Numbered from the stretch's first letter, positions 44,113-58,051 are shown. The stretch is DNA of 64,000 nucleotides from Diadema setosum (GCF_964275005.1 NC_092705.1:20054385-20118384); one strand, 5' to 3'. Translations and numbers: made by a program. The notes: generated by a model from the sequence alone, not told the origin.

Positions 44113-45344
44113 TTATCTCAGCCATTAAAAGAACAATTTTCATCAAACAAACACTCAAATTCCTTAATAATTGTATACTCTTTTGTATTTCATTAGAGGT
44201 TTCTCATTATTTCCCCCCAAAAGTTGGAAACCTGAATTCCTATCTCAACTAAATCTCAACCATCCCTTTAAGAGGCTTTGGTGGTCACATTGCCGTTATG
44301 GATCCGGCAAGGTTTGGGAGGCATTAACATACCCATATCACGTCAAACTGACAAGCAAAAAGAAATACGCAGTATCTATACCTCCATAGGCATTGGTATT
44401 ATAATGAGAACATTGAGTGAAACTCAATAGGTGGAAGAAGGACCAGTATCCCAGACCAATGCTAGCAGAAATAAAGTGTTACAGTGTACAGATTGATTGG
44501 TGGTGTCTTATACCAAGTGTAACAGTTTTCAGTCAAGGTGTCCATTTACATTATACGTATGTCAGAGTGTAAGGATAGTGTAGATTGTTACCGGGTGTCA
44601 TATTCAGTTTGAGCAGTGCAATGGGAGATGAGTGTGCATAGGTGTACCCATTGGTAACTGGTGTCTGCTTCTGAGTCACTAAAGAAATTGTGACATTTAT
44701 CTGCATTTTTGATAGCGTAACAACATGTAAGTGAAAGCCACTACATTTATACATGTACACTTGTACCAAAAATGGTTGATTGGACTGCGGATGATCCAGT
44801 CGTATATATGGTACAAATATCGGTATAAGTGTCCTGCATGTAGAGATGCAATTTCTGTAGGTTCATTTGTGGCCCGTTCTGTGTATCATGACAGCTGAAA
44901 CAACATTCCCTCTTCAGCTATGCATGTGTATGCCCTACTCGTGTGAATGGGTATGTGCATTGTACAATGCATTTGATTTCATGAAAGTAGGGATGGACTT
45001 CTCATGTTTTGTTTATTTAAAAAAACAAGATCACAACAATAAATACAACAAACATTCTTAGAGTACATGAACATGGATAACCAAAAGCTTATCAAAATGA
45101 TCATAATTTACTCCCAGTTGTTAAGTCAGTACCAGTAATTATGCATAGATAGAAACAACCTCTCCCACTCCTCAGAGACAGTACAGAGGATGCATGCTCA
45201 GAATTTGACAATTACATGCACTTCTCCTTGTCATGAATAGTGTGACAATTAAGTGGATATCAAATTGTCATCTCCTAAAAGGGACAACTAATTTCTCTTT
45301 TTTTTTAAAGCTATGAAATGTTTAATGTCCATTTGCATATTACC
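44113..45344. other. Intergenic, nothing recognised
   Basis: No family resemblance in the short frames at 44171-44389, 44551-44769 and 44867-45061. Confidence 0.5.
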
Positions 45345-45731
45345 TTAAACTATAGCAAAGAATGTGTTATTTTGAAACTTGCAAATATAGAAATACATGT
45401 AATATTTCAGAGAAAAAAATGTTATTAACCTATCATTTGCAATGCCAGTTTCTCCAATACAGAAGGTTAAATGCATGTGGATAATTCTCCTGATAATGCA
45501 AACAAGATCGTTCCAAATTGGCTTCACTTGTACTTTACAATTACAAAATAAATGGACTAATTTTTCTTCCCCTTTGTCACTACATGAGCATCTAGGAAAG
45601 TCTTGCCTTATCTTGTACAAAAAAAAAAAAAAATGTTTGATGTAAAAGGTATAGTGGAAAGAAAAATCTGATAGGGATAGACTTGAAAGCAAGGTCCCAG
45701 GTGATCTTAATTTGGATTTATCTATAGACAT
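45345..45731 (-). pseudogene. LINE C-terminal fragment with zf-RVT-like zinc-ribbon
   Basis: The 128-aa minus-strand frame contains 'CSCSDKGEEKLVHLFCNCKV' followed by 'QVKPIWNDL'. That matches the C-x-C...ET-x-x-H-l-F-x-x-C...lW pattern of the zinc-binding region at the C terminus of many non-LTR reverse transcriptases. No RT core is seen upstream on the minus strand, so this is a 5'-truncated fossil of a LINE. Confidence 0.65.
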
Positions 45732-45841
45732 GTTTCTTGTATGCTATCATAATCATCAGTTCTACCAAGGAAATAGCTTCATGGTTCTACCGAGGAGATA
45801 CATTGTTATATGGTGAGTGGGTGTTGGGTGATGGGTTGAAA

Positions 45842-46100
45842 GTTTGAAAGTTTATTGTCTTAACCACCCGAATTGGGGTATGTGAGTTCAAAAGCAACAT
45901 AATTATGTACAAAATATGATAACATACATAGGCATAATATGTACAGAAACATTACAGGCACTGTCTGTGAGCACTAAAACACGATTTCATAGATATAAAA
46001 TTTCACAAAATGTTCTAATACCATAAGTCTGCTAACTAAATTATCTTTAATGATCACATTAAAAAAAAAGTTATAAGACTGAATTTATGATACTGTTTTG
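45842..46100 (-). other. Possible LINE or retrogene 3' end
   Basis: On the minus strand the sequence reads through 'gacaataaactttcaaact', with an AATAAA, in a style like 3' ends of retroposed sequences. No second copy in the window to compare. Low support. Confidence 0.25.
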
Positions 46101-47396
46101 ATATAAATATAAATGATGTATCATTTATCAAAATGATAGGTTATGGGTGATGGGTGATGGAATGTTCTCTATTTTCTCCCATTTATTTGAATGAGTTGAC
46201 TTGGACTTAGGCAACTGTTTCTATGTTTTTCATGTTCAGATCGCGGTTGGTGCACGCAATCACCTGCGTGCAGACAGCTATATACCATGTATACAGTATA
46301 CAGACGATTTGTACACGCTTATATACCTATACACACGCACACACACACACACACACACACAACACACAACATCTCTGTGTGAACTCTGTGGTGTGAACAC
46401 ACACAAACAATACAATGCGGCGCAGAACTATGCGTACTTCAAGAAAATCGAGGCGTTTGCTGCCCTGCCGAATGAATATTCATGAGATAATCTCTCACTT
46501 AGTTACAAAAAAAAAAAAAAAAAAAGAAAAAGAAAAGAAAAAAAAAAAGATCTGCCTGGAGATAGATGACACGAACCGGTAAAAATCAAGTGATAAACAA
46601 TCACTGATTCTCTAGATAATGGCATAGAGATCAATACGAACAAGGAACGTGAAAACCTTCATTGTAAGTCAACTGGAGAGGGCAGCAAAAGCGTTGAGTT
46701 GGTTGTTGCCAAAGATCTACAACATAATATCATCCTTGGTTGTCACATTGTTGAATTGAGTAGGAAAGGCTAATATAACTGAGAAGTCGTGGAGGATGTT
46801 ACACAAGTAAATAGTGAAAACGTTCATTCTTTAAAAATTATAATTCTAATTCATTTCACAAATCATTCACATGTAACACAAAGTCCTCATGGGGACTAGC
46901 ACATTGTTTTGTATTAAAAAAAATGAACCAGATTTAATGTATACATGGAATGTCATGTGGGATCTTTAAAAAAGCAGAGCTTGTTAAACAAGATCCCCAA
47001 ATTACAAAATGCTACATGCAGATGAAGGAATTGTATGATACACAATGTATTGCAGAATGAAGGGCTGAGATGAGAAACAAAATAAGAGGGAGGTGGAGAA
47101 GGAAGAAAAAAACAACAACAACGGAGGGAATTAAGTGACATAGGATAAGGGATATCAAGAGGACCATGCAAGTACAGGCATTATTGAGAAGCAACGCATT
47201 TGAATACAGCAATGATAACAACGATTAGGTGGGTACAAAAGTGATTTTTATTGGTCATTAGATAGGGCATATTATCATTAATCAACATAAGATGCAAGGA
47301 GGTGTTTCTCAAATCTCTACTTGAATACAGAATAAGCTGGGACAGATTTATTTCATAACGTGTCAGCAACGTGACAGTTTCACTATAGTATATCTA
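46101..47396. other. Intergenic with microsatellites
   Basis: (AC)n at 46332-46362 and an A/G-rich run at 46506-46549. No gene recognised. Confidence 0.6.
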
Positions 47397-47559
47397 CAGG
47401 GGCGGATCCAGGAATTCCGTAAACATGGTAAAAGGGAGGCGCCTTTACAAAATCAAAGGGGGCAAACGCGCTCCCCATTTTTCTTTTTATTTCATTTGTT
47501 TTACCAAAAAAATAAAGAGGATACGCGCGCCCGGTTCGCCCCCTGTGGATCCGTCACTG
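47397..47559. mobile_element. hAT-like MITE, copy 2
   Basis: Ends 'caggggcggatcc' and 'ggatccgtcactg' are inverted repeats with mismatches, CAG...CTG type. Collinear with the reverse of 24885-25045. A clear 8-bp target duplication is not evident. 163 bp. Confidence 0.7.
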
Positions 47560-49554
47560 TATCTGTACTTTTAATTGAAATCTGTAACACATGTATGTTA
47601 CCACATGTAGTAAGACTTACGTGCCCCCCCCCCCCCCCATATGCCAAGGTTTAGGTCAGAGAGCAGCTAAGCGTGAGATGAAGCGCCCGCTCCGCCTGAG
47701 GGAGCAAACCGTCGGGGGGGGGGGGGGGGCGCAGTGTGTACATCCCTCCGCTTGGCATTTCGGTATACCGAACACAAAATAACGGTTTTGTTTTGTTGTG
47801 GTGCGCCAAAAGGATCATGTCTGGTTCTCTGTTTGAAAAAAAAAATTAACAAAAAGCAACAATCTTCAACAATCTAAACTTCACCTACTGATTATACCAT
47901 ATACAACAAAAGTCATTACCGTCCAGAAATAATATGCACAAATGTCAATAAGAGCTGTATGCTGTGAAAGTGTTTGAAATTACACCCTCTTTTGTGGAAA
48001 GCCGATTTTATCCGACAAATAAAACTGATATGATATATCTTCAAGTGTATTTCTTTACAAACAGATGCATGAATGCCAGATTAGTGCCCGGACGCTTCCA
48101 GTTGAGAAATGTTTATTTTATTTCACCATTCTTTGCGCAATTTGTATATATGCACATCCCCCTTCTTTAACAAGTTAGTATGTACCGTTTATTTTTTTTT
48201 TGTTTTTTTTTTTTTGTTTAACAAGTAAGATGACGAAAAGTACTCTCACAAAAACATATTATCTTCCTTAGAAAGTGGCTGGTCGTAATGGAAGGAGACA
48301 TGAATCCACTTCAGTGTCTTTCTATTTGTGGGGCACATCCAGTTTGGTACATGGTCTACTCCAATCTTGAGGCGGCATCGAACATTAGACATGTTAGATC
48401 AAAGGAAATAAGACTGTGACTCTTGAGCCTCTTTGAATGTATCCAGGGTTGCTAAAGTGTTGCCACTGCAATATCAAATGGCCCCACCATATTTACGACT
48501 GATAGCATTGCCAGGTACTCGTTTCTCCACCAACTATATCCCGCCAATTATCATTAATTTTGATACTATATCCTGATTGCATCTTCGCCTCTTGGTTCTC
48601 GACAAAATGTTTTGGATTTTGTGTAATGTATGTCTGTAACCCACGTTGACTTACAGTTCCAAGCCTCATGATCTTCATTAGGATTACAGAATACAAAGAG
48701 AACGGAAAGCAATATTTTTCATTGGACTACTTGTGACTGCTTCTTAAATAACCATGGTAATTGCTGGAGAATTAACACGCATGTGACAAGTGCTTCAAAC
48801 ACAACGTAATGTGACTAAGAAGTGAAAAAAATAGTTTTATGAAACATGAAACTTGATTAGTTGCCGTGATAATTTTGTGAAAATTGGCAAGGAAGTATAA
48901 CCTTAATTCTTCTGTTATTGGATAGATCAAATCTGGCTGTGAGAAATATAGTTTGGTCGAATTTGGCTGTAATAGACTGAGTTTGAACTTGAAGACTACT
49001 GATATACACTATTATTATGGCGATCGTGCCGCCTGCATGTCGCGGCAGCTATCTGAAAAGCATGCAGTAATCAAGCACTGAGCCCCCGACTGAGCCGCGA
49101 GTAATTCTCACCTTTTCTGAAGGAGAAACACGTTAAAACAACGCATAAGATGAACTCATACATTTTCTTTATTTTGCAATTGCACAAAAATCATGTTTTT
49201 GAGAATAAAAATCACAATTGCCTGTTCAACTAGACAGGAATGGTGTTAAAAAACTGTTTTACAAAAACAATGAGTTTTGTTGCAAATATTTTTGTCTTTA
49301 TAGTGACATTAAAGAATTGACCAAAAAGGAAGAAAAATGAGAAAGTGAGAAAAATGTGTCACTGTTAAATAAAGGGGAATTCCTGAGTCTCGTGAAATGA
49401 AAATGGATGTAGGACAGTTATATAGGTGTAGCAGCAATAATTAATACCAGATTTAAAGAAAGATGTATAGATAAAATTTTGTACATGCAAAGGAATGATA
49501 GTTTATAGTATATGATGATAGTAATGATAAATTCTTCCAAATGATTTTAACGAC
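47560..49554. other. Intergenic with homopolymers
   Basis: Poly-C at 47624-47638, poly-G at 47715-47729, poly-T at 48190-48215. No gene recognised. Confidence 0.5.
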
Positions 49555-50753
49555 TTGATGAATAACATTTGTTCAGAAAACAACAATGTTTTGTCAATGG
49601 TACATTTCAATTGCAGAAGTGTGAAGAAAAACTTCGATAACCTTTGCAGCATTATTGCCAGTATTTCTTGCCAATTTTCATGTATAGCTTTGTCAGAAAC
49701 CTGGTTAACAGATGTTGATTCTATTCATATACCAAATTATAAGTTTTTTGGAAGTGGGAGAAATAATAAACGTGGGGGTGGGGTTGGATGTTTGATAAGA
49801 CAAGATTTACGGAGTAAACGGCGCAAAGATTTAGAAGTTTTTGATTCATGCATAGAAACCATATTCATAGAAGTATCTTTTAAAGCAGGTAATATTATTT
49901 TTGTTATTGTTTATAGGCCACCTGGGCAAAGTGTATATGACTTTTTATCTGCATTGGAAAAACCGCTAAGTGCAATAAGTTGTGAAAATAAACAGTGTTT
50001 TATTGTAGGTGATTTTAACATAGATCTTTTGGCCACCACTCAGCATGTCCATAGTTTTATTGATCTTTTAACATCTTTTTCTTGTATTCCACTGATTCTA
50101 AACCCGACAAGGATAACTCAAGAGACAGCTACTCTCATTGACAATATATTCACTAACAATGTTGAAAATATTTTAAAAATTGGTATTCTTGTAAATGATG
50201 TTAGTGGTCATTTATGTGTATTTGCAATTGTCAATCATCAAAAAGATAAATGTTCCCAATTTAACTTATGTAAACGTTTTGTAGATGATAATAGTATCAA
50301 TAGATTTAATAGTTTATTACAATCTGTAGAATGGAACGATATAAATGAAAGTAATGATGTTGACGGAAGATTTGATATTTTTATGACTAAACTGTTTACT
50401 GTTTATGATGAATGTTTCCCTCAGAAAGAAGTATTGTATAAAAAACAGATGTAAATCCATGGTTTACAAAAGAATTGAAAAGAACGTGCAGAAAAAAAAA
50501 AAACATATTTTGTATCGTAAATACGAAGAACCCCACAGATTATAGGAAATCGGTTTATACCCAATACAGAAACATTTCCCGTTGTATTCGTCAACAAAAG
50601 AAATATCATTATAAAAGCCGCTTTGATAAAGTACGTAAGGATATGAAAGGGACATGGCCTATAATAAATGATGTTTTGAATAAAACAAGGGAGTGCCTGT
50701 CAACTAGTGTGAAAATTCAAGACCTTTATACACTTATCAGTGTAATTTGTTAG
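49555..50753 (+). pseudogene. LINE fragment: APE-type endonuclease and start of RT linker
   Basis: Frame 49555-50454 (299 aa) is an exonuclease-endonuclease-phosphatase fold endonuclease of the CR1/Jockey supergroup. Seen: 'HFNCRS' (Asn 19), 'ALSETW' (Glu 48), 'VYRPPG' (119-124), 'VGDFNIDL' (151-158), 'DNIFTNN' and 'SGHL' (217-220), where family members usually have S-D-H. A +1 shift near 50445 moves the frame to one that carries on with 'NPWFTKELKRTCRKKKN' and runs to about 50750. The RT domain is missing beyond that. The start codon is uncertain; coding-like sequence may begin further upstream. Role when intact: nicks target DNA to prime reverse transcription. Confidence 0.82.
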
Positions 50754-52429
50754 TATTCTTTTTGTTATTACCACTCCTTCAAAGCTTCACACTTCACATG
50801 TTCTGAGAAAACAGTGTTTGCCATAGTCTTCAGGGTAACAAAACAGTTTTGATGTGTAATAGTGATAATAATTCATAAAGTGCGGACGGATTATCACTTC
50901 TCCTCTTCATGCTCTTGACTGATATTATAAAATCATTAATGCCTTAACAGCTAGGTTTGCAGGGCTCACTTGAATGATTCTAGGGAAGATAACCTCCTTA
51001 TTGTATAAGGTGTAAAAAGGGTAATGAATTCCAAAGAGTTGGAGGTAATGATTTAATTTTGAAGAATCGGTTACCATGAAAAATTGGGTGTTTACAGGAT
51101 AAACTAACAAAATATGTTATGATATTTTATGATAATAATTATTGTGATGTGATCGGTCATCAACAGAATATTATCCATGATGACACTAAGGTTGTGTGCT
51201 TTGCTGACCGCAGGTATAAACCATCGCCATCCACAGTGATGACAGGAGGAAACGGAGGAAATGAAGCAGATCTAGACATAAAGTGCATATCTAAATTTTT
51301 CCAACACAGTGGTACACTTTGAGTTAACGATTTTATTTTTCACGGATGAAAATACGATCACCCCTGTGTACTTTTTGCGTGTGTGCTGCCAACAAACCCA
51401 AAACACGTTTGGTAGTGTTTCTTATCCCAGTAAGTACATCCTGTTCCCGTGTGAGGAGGAGAAGAATAAGAATAAGATTAAGAATAAAAAAGAACTCTGT
51501 TACTTATGAAAAGTTCAGAAAGGTCTATCTCATGTTTTCACAGACTTTGTTTTTCCTCCCCATGTTGCTGATCCCATTTCACCTTGCAGTGCCTTACATC
51601 AAAGTTTACTCATCATAACTCGGTATGATAGGAATTCCATACTCTCTGTACAGATTTCTGTCTGCTGTATTGAATCTTCCTGGGACTCTTGGTGCGTAAT
51701 TCAGCGATCTTACTCCCACTTTGCTAGCTAAGCTTTTTGTGACTTTTTGTCGTAAATCATAACACAAGTAATAGCCTAGTATTCAACATGCATTAGGTTC
51801 TAAGTGCACATTACTATCAGATGATTTCAGTTTGTTTGTTTGTATCTTTCAAAAAAAAAAAGAAAGAGATTAATCGCGAATTGATAATCAGTAAAGTCGT
51901 CTCATGATTTTAAACTTTTGTTGGCTTCTGGTCAGACCAATGATAGGGTATTATGTTGTCTTAATAAAGTATAAATAGTCACCGTCGTCACCTAATATTG
52001 ATGACGGGAAGTCAAGACCGTTTTTGCAATGGTTCTTTTTTTTTGTCAAGAGTGCGAATACATCCTAACATTTGGATCAAATTCAACGGGACAAGGCAAG
52101 CGCCGCACTTTTCAGTTAAAGTACATGGACCTTACCCCACCAATGATACTGTATCACTTTTTTTTTCTATCCCCACATTTTGTGACGCAACACAGCAATG
52201 GTTTTCACCATGTTCATTTGTAGGTCTAAGAAATCCACAACACAGCCACATAAAGACGTAGGCAAGGATCATAAGAATTCATGAAATACTATAAGGGGTA
52301 GTCATTACGTGTATATCAATACTTCACTATCCTGGTATTTCATACTGAAAGTGTAACTTCACTAAAGTGTAACTTAAATCTTTACACGTGCCCCAAACAT
52401 TATGGTCAAAAAAACACAAACAACACACA

Positions 52430-52471
<42 letters not shown>

Positions 52472-53418
52472 GGCACATATGCGTTTATACCCGATGTCAA
52501 GTGTCCTGACTGATTATCATGAGTATAAAAGCAACTCCTTAGTAAGTTCTGCTAGGGAACATCCAAATCGTGTAGGACTCTTTTCCAACAGCGATACTGA
52601 CTGAAATCAGAGTGGTATAGATATTGCCGAGAAGTTGGTACTCCACGGCGTGCAGACTGGAAGAACGTACGAATCTAATTCATCAGTACAGGCAATCATT
52701 TTGAGAGTGGCATAAAAAAAAAAATGATTTCGATTTTTCATGACGTCAGTGCCCTTCCTCCTGCACTCTTATAATACAGTATTTTACCTCTGATTGTTTT
52801 CTCTGTCTGTGATTCCTGCCTTCCTCATTATACAGTAAGAGGGTAATATCGCACACACTCGAAAGCCACTTTAACATTACTATAGATTGTAATGAATTAT
52901 GTAGCAGGAGAGGCGATTTAGCAATGTAACGATTGAATTCGTCAGCACAGATAGCACATTATATAGAGAAGACAAGCAACCGTAATGGACTTTGATCTTA
53001 ATATTAGTTGTATATAAGCTCAGATGTGTATTGATATGACACACAGGACCCCTTTGAAAATCAGTCCTAACTGGCTAAAAGACAATCCTCCACATGAGTA
53101 GAGAATGAATAAAGATAAATTCAATAAACAGCGGAGTAAATTATACGCCGAAACAAACTGCCTCCACAGCACGGCTCAAGGCCTGTCCCTCCCATGAACA
53201 TTATGGCTATCCAGAAATACTGAGAAAGCATTGAACATAGTAATGTAAAATTATGCGTAATTTTAAAGTTAGCAGAATTCCTCATTAAACTAGTAGCTGA
53301 CTCGTCACTTTACGGGAGTTGAATGATCTATCGTGTACACATTGTCAAATTTTAGCCCCGTATGGCTTTTAAGTATAAAACGTTTTAGCCTATACTGGTG
53401 CATGGTTTATATGCGTGG
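50754..53418. other. Intergenic, little recognised
   Basis: (CA)n at 52425-52469. The frame at 51209-51290 could be read as a small exon between an AG and a GT-less edge, but nothing supports it. 51470-51490 is an 'aagaat'-type repeat. Confidence 0.5.
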
Positions 53419-54607
53419 TGTCAAATAGTATTATGTACACACTAGTAGTTATGTACATGTATGATGTACTGCATGCATGGTTGTTTTAATGTGTATGTAC
53501 ACAGGGTGACCAGATTAATGGGAAACATTCTATTTGGTATAGATATAGTACACACAGGCTGACTAGATTAGTGGAGATTTTTCTAGGTGGTATACAACGT
53601 AGCTACAGTACATGCATGTGACAGGAAATACATTATAGCTCACTCAATCTAGAATGATTTCACCCATTCCAGAATGTTCTAGGAAGTGCTTACCTTTGTT
53701 GGCTGAGTGATGCACTGTCCCTGTAGCCCAATGTGATTGGTAGTTATTTTTGGTAGGCTGTTATGCACATAGTTAGGCAGTGAGTCAGCTAGGATTTCTG
53801 GAACAGTCTTGAACTTGCAAGTATGTGCAAGAAGGTAGAAGAATGTGGCCCCAGGTTGGAGCAAATTACAGAATGTTCAAGAAAGGGGTGAATGGATATA
53901 AAAGCAGGAGAAATTCTGCAGTAGGCAGAGTACCCAACACCTCTGCTCTGAGAGTTACGTCACTTCTGGCTGTGAAGCGACTTGTTATAGTCAGTTCTGT
54001 GTTACCTGCTGACCTGCTATAGTTGTGGAGATAAGGCCTGGGAGACATTTTGCCTGCAGAGAATTAATTTGCGTACATTGGAGATAGACTCCATTTTTCT
54101 GTCAATGGACATTGCTATACGGCAAAGCTGTGACGGGCTGGATTCCTAGCTGAACATTATAAAGTGAATCATCATTCAACGCATCGACTGGACGTGGTCG
54201 TCATAAGGTTGGATTGTGCACATTTCGCCGTGGACGTATATCCTGGATCTTTACCCCGGATTTATACCGAGGATTATCGCAACCTGCGCCTCTGGATTTA
54301 CGTCGGAGGTATCATTCATCGGTGCATCGCGGATCATTCATCTGTGCATCGCGGATCATTCATCTGTGCATCGAACATCGTGTCTGGACACTACCAGGGA
54401 ACTGTAGGGAGTTTGTGATTTAAGATTTGGCTGTAATACGCGTAAGTGATTTCATTACCGATTTATAACTTTTTATTGATCATTATTGTACTGATGTGAA
54501 AACCGATTACGGGTCTATACCCACAATATCACTGTTAATAAACCGCCTGAACATTAGTTGATGGTTTCTTTTGTGCGATCATTCTCAGTGTGATTTTGGT
54601 CGTAACA
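53419..54607 (+). mobile_element. Solo LTR of an LTR retrotransposon (probably Gypsy-type)
   Basis: Fossil, 1189 bp, starting TGTC and ending AACA (TG...CA), flanked by the 4-bp direct duplication GTGG at 53415-53418 and 54608-54611. Parts: a U3 region with two imperfect direct repeats near 53500-53590, a TATA box at 53897-53903, an R/U5 region with a short tandem repeat at about 54322-54370, and a polyadenylation signal at 54537-54542. No internal region or partner LTR is present, as expected after LTR-LTR recombination. The perfect target duplication argues against great age. Family by inference only. Confidence 0.75.
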
Positions 54608-56862
54608 GTGGCCTGTCTACCCCCTTTAGTTTGTTTGTGTTTTTTTTTATTGACTTAATGGTTTTATTACACAGTAAGCAGATAAGATAACCAGTTATTC
54701 AATTGGGATCTTTATTGAGGCATGGTGCATGTGAGATATATTAACAACATTGTTGGATATGTTTTAGTTTTTATATCTTGATGTAAAATGATTGATTTTG
54801 TCATAATGATTAGATTTGGCTGAATGTTTGCTTTGGAGATAATGGATATTGATGATTTACACTTCCTTTTGTTGTTATGTGAGGCAGTGCATGGGGTGCG
54901 TTGTGGGATGTGAACAAGGTTTACAGATGTGCGACTGATTGTAATGAAGTTTTTTTTTCTTTTTTTTTTTACTACATATCTTGTTTGCTATAAGATTTTA
55001 TGTAAGCCTTCTCTGCTGCTGGTTTTTGTTTATCATTTCTGCTTGATGATGTACCCCATATTCAAGTGATAATGATATTAATTTTTAGAGTCACATTAGT
55101 ATCATTTGCATGCATTTTATTATTTTTTTGCAAAACTTTTACACAGGTGGATGTTTTACTATTCAATTGACCTACACATGCTTCAAAATGTGATAGCTCG
55201 AATATTCTTTACCTCTAAATGGTAAACAGGAGAAAGACCTTTAATGTCAGTACGGTTGATCACGTGCCATTCCACTTGAGACGATTCTTGATGTCAGTAA
55301 ATCTTGGGATTTATTTCAGACGGCATCATTTACCTGAACATGTTGCTGCTAGCAATATTCTATATGCCTTCTCAGCTCCCAACAGATTAAAAGAACCTTG
55401 CAATGTTTAAAAGCACGTTGACTAGTGTTGATTCACGATTCCAACGACATGACATACGTGGCCAAATATATCTAAGTACGTGTCTTATATTTATAACAAC
55501 TTTTCCTATTTTTCTTCAGATTACTTGAATACACCCACAAACAAAGAACCTGCCAAGAAAAGATTCTATAAATGACGTCATCTATCAATTATTGGTAAAA
55601 TGCTATCATGATTAACAAAAGATGGAATTGGAATGCACCTTCACTGCAGACTGATTTGCATGTTTCCCGGTGATGTCTATATTGTTAATCATGGTAGTAG
55701 CATGGTAATGACCATTACTTCTGCTGCTATACTACAGCATGATATCTTATCTAAGGAGACAAACAGAAAAAGCCAAATCAAACGCATCACAAACTACAAC
55801 CAAACAAATACAGGAATAAAGTGCATCATTAAAAAAAGTGATTATATGCATAGACTTCAGGGAAATCTCTATCAATATCAAAGTCTCAATACACCAGACC
55901 TATACTATAAAATAATATTATGTATCCTAAGAATACCGATCTTTCCATTAAGGGGACAGGAGGGAAGGTTATGTTCATGATAGGTATAATAGATTAGTTG
56001 GGGGTGGTAATTGCGATATCTTTGTATTTCAGATATCGTCAATGAAATACCAAAGTCCTTGATTTAAGCAGTGTGTCCGGGACGCCCAACAAAATGCATA
56101 TTTCAATATTTAGATTTAAAAAAAAAAATCAAAGATGCATGTACTCTTGAAGTACCATGATAAGTGCAAAAATGTAGACAAGAGACCCACTCAAATATAG
56201 CTTGTGAACATCTCCTAAATTGAAATTCAATCGTCTATAGGAAGGTAATTTTGTAACATGAGTTCCTTCTCGTATACGACTACATATTTATGTACCTCCT
56301 TTCTCTATAGGGTAAATGGGTAAATGGAATGAAGTTTTGGTATCTAGCATTCATCTCAAAGAATTAAAAAAAAATATGTATGCATACAATACAACGCTCA
56401 GCAATGTGACGAAGAGTCAAAATCTCTAAAGATTTCCGTGCTTTCGGAACACATCAGGCAAAACGTGCTTTTGTAGTCTGCTAGACAAAGTAACTGTGCG
56501 AGTGTTGTTGTTATGTTGGGGTGTGTTTTTTTTTCTTCGTTCTGTGGGGTGTTTGGACTTTGCTTCGGCGTCAGTGGCTTTACGGCTATATTATGATGAG
56601 TCGCAACGCACACAATATCTGCGATAACGAAAATATCACAGCAATATTTACATACTTTCAGAAACCCCGGTAAATACGTGCAAGAACTAATTATAACAAC
56701 TCAAAGTGGCAGCATCATGTTAGGCGGAAGAAGTGGATAGGTGCTGTTGGGACGTAGCTTTCTCTGAACAACTTAACAGATTGTAAGAGCACTATAATGT
56801 ATAATTATTGTAGTGATCATTCATTTCTCGAGCTTTCAGGCAGCTTGGCCTGTGTTAAGAGA
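54608..56862. other. Intergenic, nothing recognised
   Basis: AT-rich. Short frames at 55219-55410 and 55633-55980 have no family features. Confidence 0.5.
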
Positions 56863-57024
56863 CCTGGGGCCCGTTGCACAAAAGTTATGGTAACTTTGCC
56901 ATCCAGTGGTAACTACCATGGCAACAATATACTCAACAGCCAATCAAAATCAAGAATTTCATTGAAGTTACCACTGGATGGCAAAGTATACCATAATTGT
57001 AACTTTTATGCAACGGGCCCCTGG
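56863..57024. mobile_element. 162-bp MITE with long inverted repeats
   Basis: Left 'cctggggcccgttgcac' and right 'caacgggcccctgg' ends pair. They continue as 'aaagttatggtaactttgcc' against 'ggcaaagtataccataatt' and 'atccagtggtaact' against 'agttaccactggat', so about 60 of the 80 bases per arm can pair. The 'ccaatcaaaatca' core resembles that of 29056-29240. Confidence 0.85.
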
Positions 57025-57363
57025 CATGTGATACAGGCAAAGAGTGGCGAACACGATCTCCCTCAGCAATGATATTCAACGCATGTTTGCAACTGTTTAC
57101 CGTTTCATTATTCAAAACACGTGTACGTGTTGTGAGATGTACTATAGTAGTTGCCTGCTTTCATTGTATATTATATATGTCCGAAAGCACGGAAATCTTT
57201 CACTCTCTAACAGATTTTGACCCTTCGTAACATTGCTGAGCGTTGTATACTACTTGTATATAAGATCATGTATGATACTATATAAATCACAACATTAAGG
57301 GCATTATTTATCATTTACAAATCAAATGAATACGCGGCTTTAGTGCTTCAAAAATAGTTATAA

Positions 57364-57393
<30 letters not shown>
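57364..57393. repeat. (GT)n microsatellite
   Basis: About 14 GT units. Confidence 0.95.
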
Positions 57394-57395
<2 letters not shown>

Positions 57396-57719
57396 GTGTA
57401 TAGAGTGAGGATAATCTTTATAGTTACTATGAGTGATATATAGGCTACATTATAATCTTTGACGATAAATTATGGTGAACATTGTTTCCGTAATTATTTC
57501 ATTTCATTAATCATTTTAATGCGCATGCCCTTAATGTGAAAGTGGCGCCTTTGAGATAGATTCAAGAAGGACACGCTTCACCTGCAGTCTTCTCAGTGAT
57601 ACCCATGTCCCTCAATATAGCCAGCAGATGGTGTCGCATTTCGTTGTCGTCTGTACGCCACATGATCCCCAACGAGTTTATGGCGACCTTCCTGTCATGA
57701 TTACGATTATATTCATTGA

Positions 57720-58051
57720 TTAAAGGTACTGTTTACCATTGGGCGTAGTGATAAAAAAAAAATGTTGAGTTATCACATATGATGCCTATATGTGTAGGTC
57801 AGTTGTATCACAAAACATCCTATAAAATTTTGGCAAAAAAGCCTGAAATATAAGAAGATATCACTATTTTCTCAATAAACCATAATAATCTATCTATTGT
57901 TAACATTTTTGTATCTAATGATACTTATTGATTGTACTGATTTACATTTTCACATTGGTTGTTTTTATTCCTAGCTCACATTTTAGAACTATTTTTGAAG
58001 CACTAAAGCTTGGTGTTCGTTTTATCTGCAAATGATAAACAATGCATTTAA
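57720..58051. mobile_element. MITE family B, best-preserved copy
   Basis: Left 'ttaaaggtactgtttaccat' and right 'aatgataaacaatgcattta' are inverted repeats. Collinear with 9457-9845 and with the right half of 16627-16826. 332 bp, no coding capacity. Confidence 0.82.

Noticed and set aside
45842-46100. A second copy of one of the LINE 3' ends
   Set aside because: Style is similar, but no word-by-word match with either LINE 3' end in the window.
51209-51323. Possible short exon reading 'RYKPSPSTVMTGGNGGN'
   Set aside because: No partner exons, no donor at a fitting place and no known family.
54164-54423. Three overlapping frames with His/Ile-rich repeats
   Set aside because: They lie in the solo LTR and come from a short tandem repeat.
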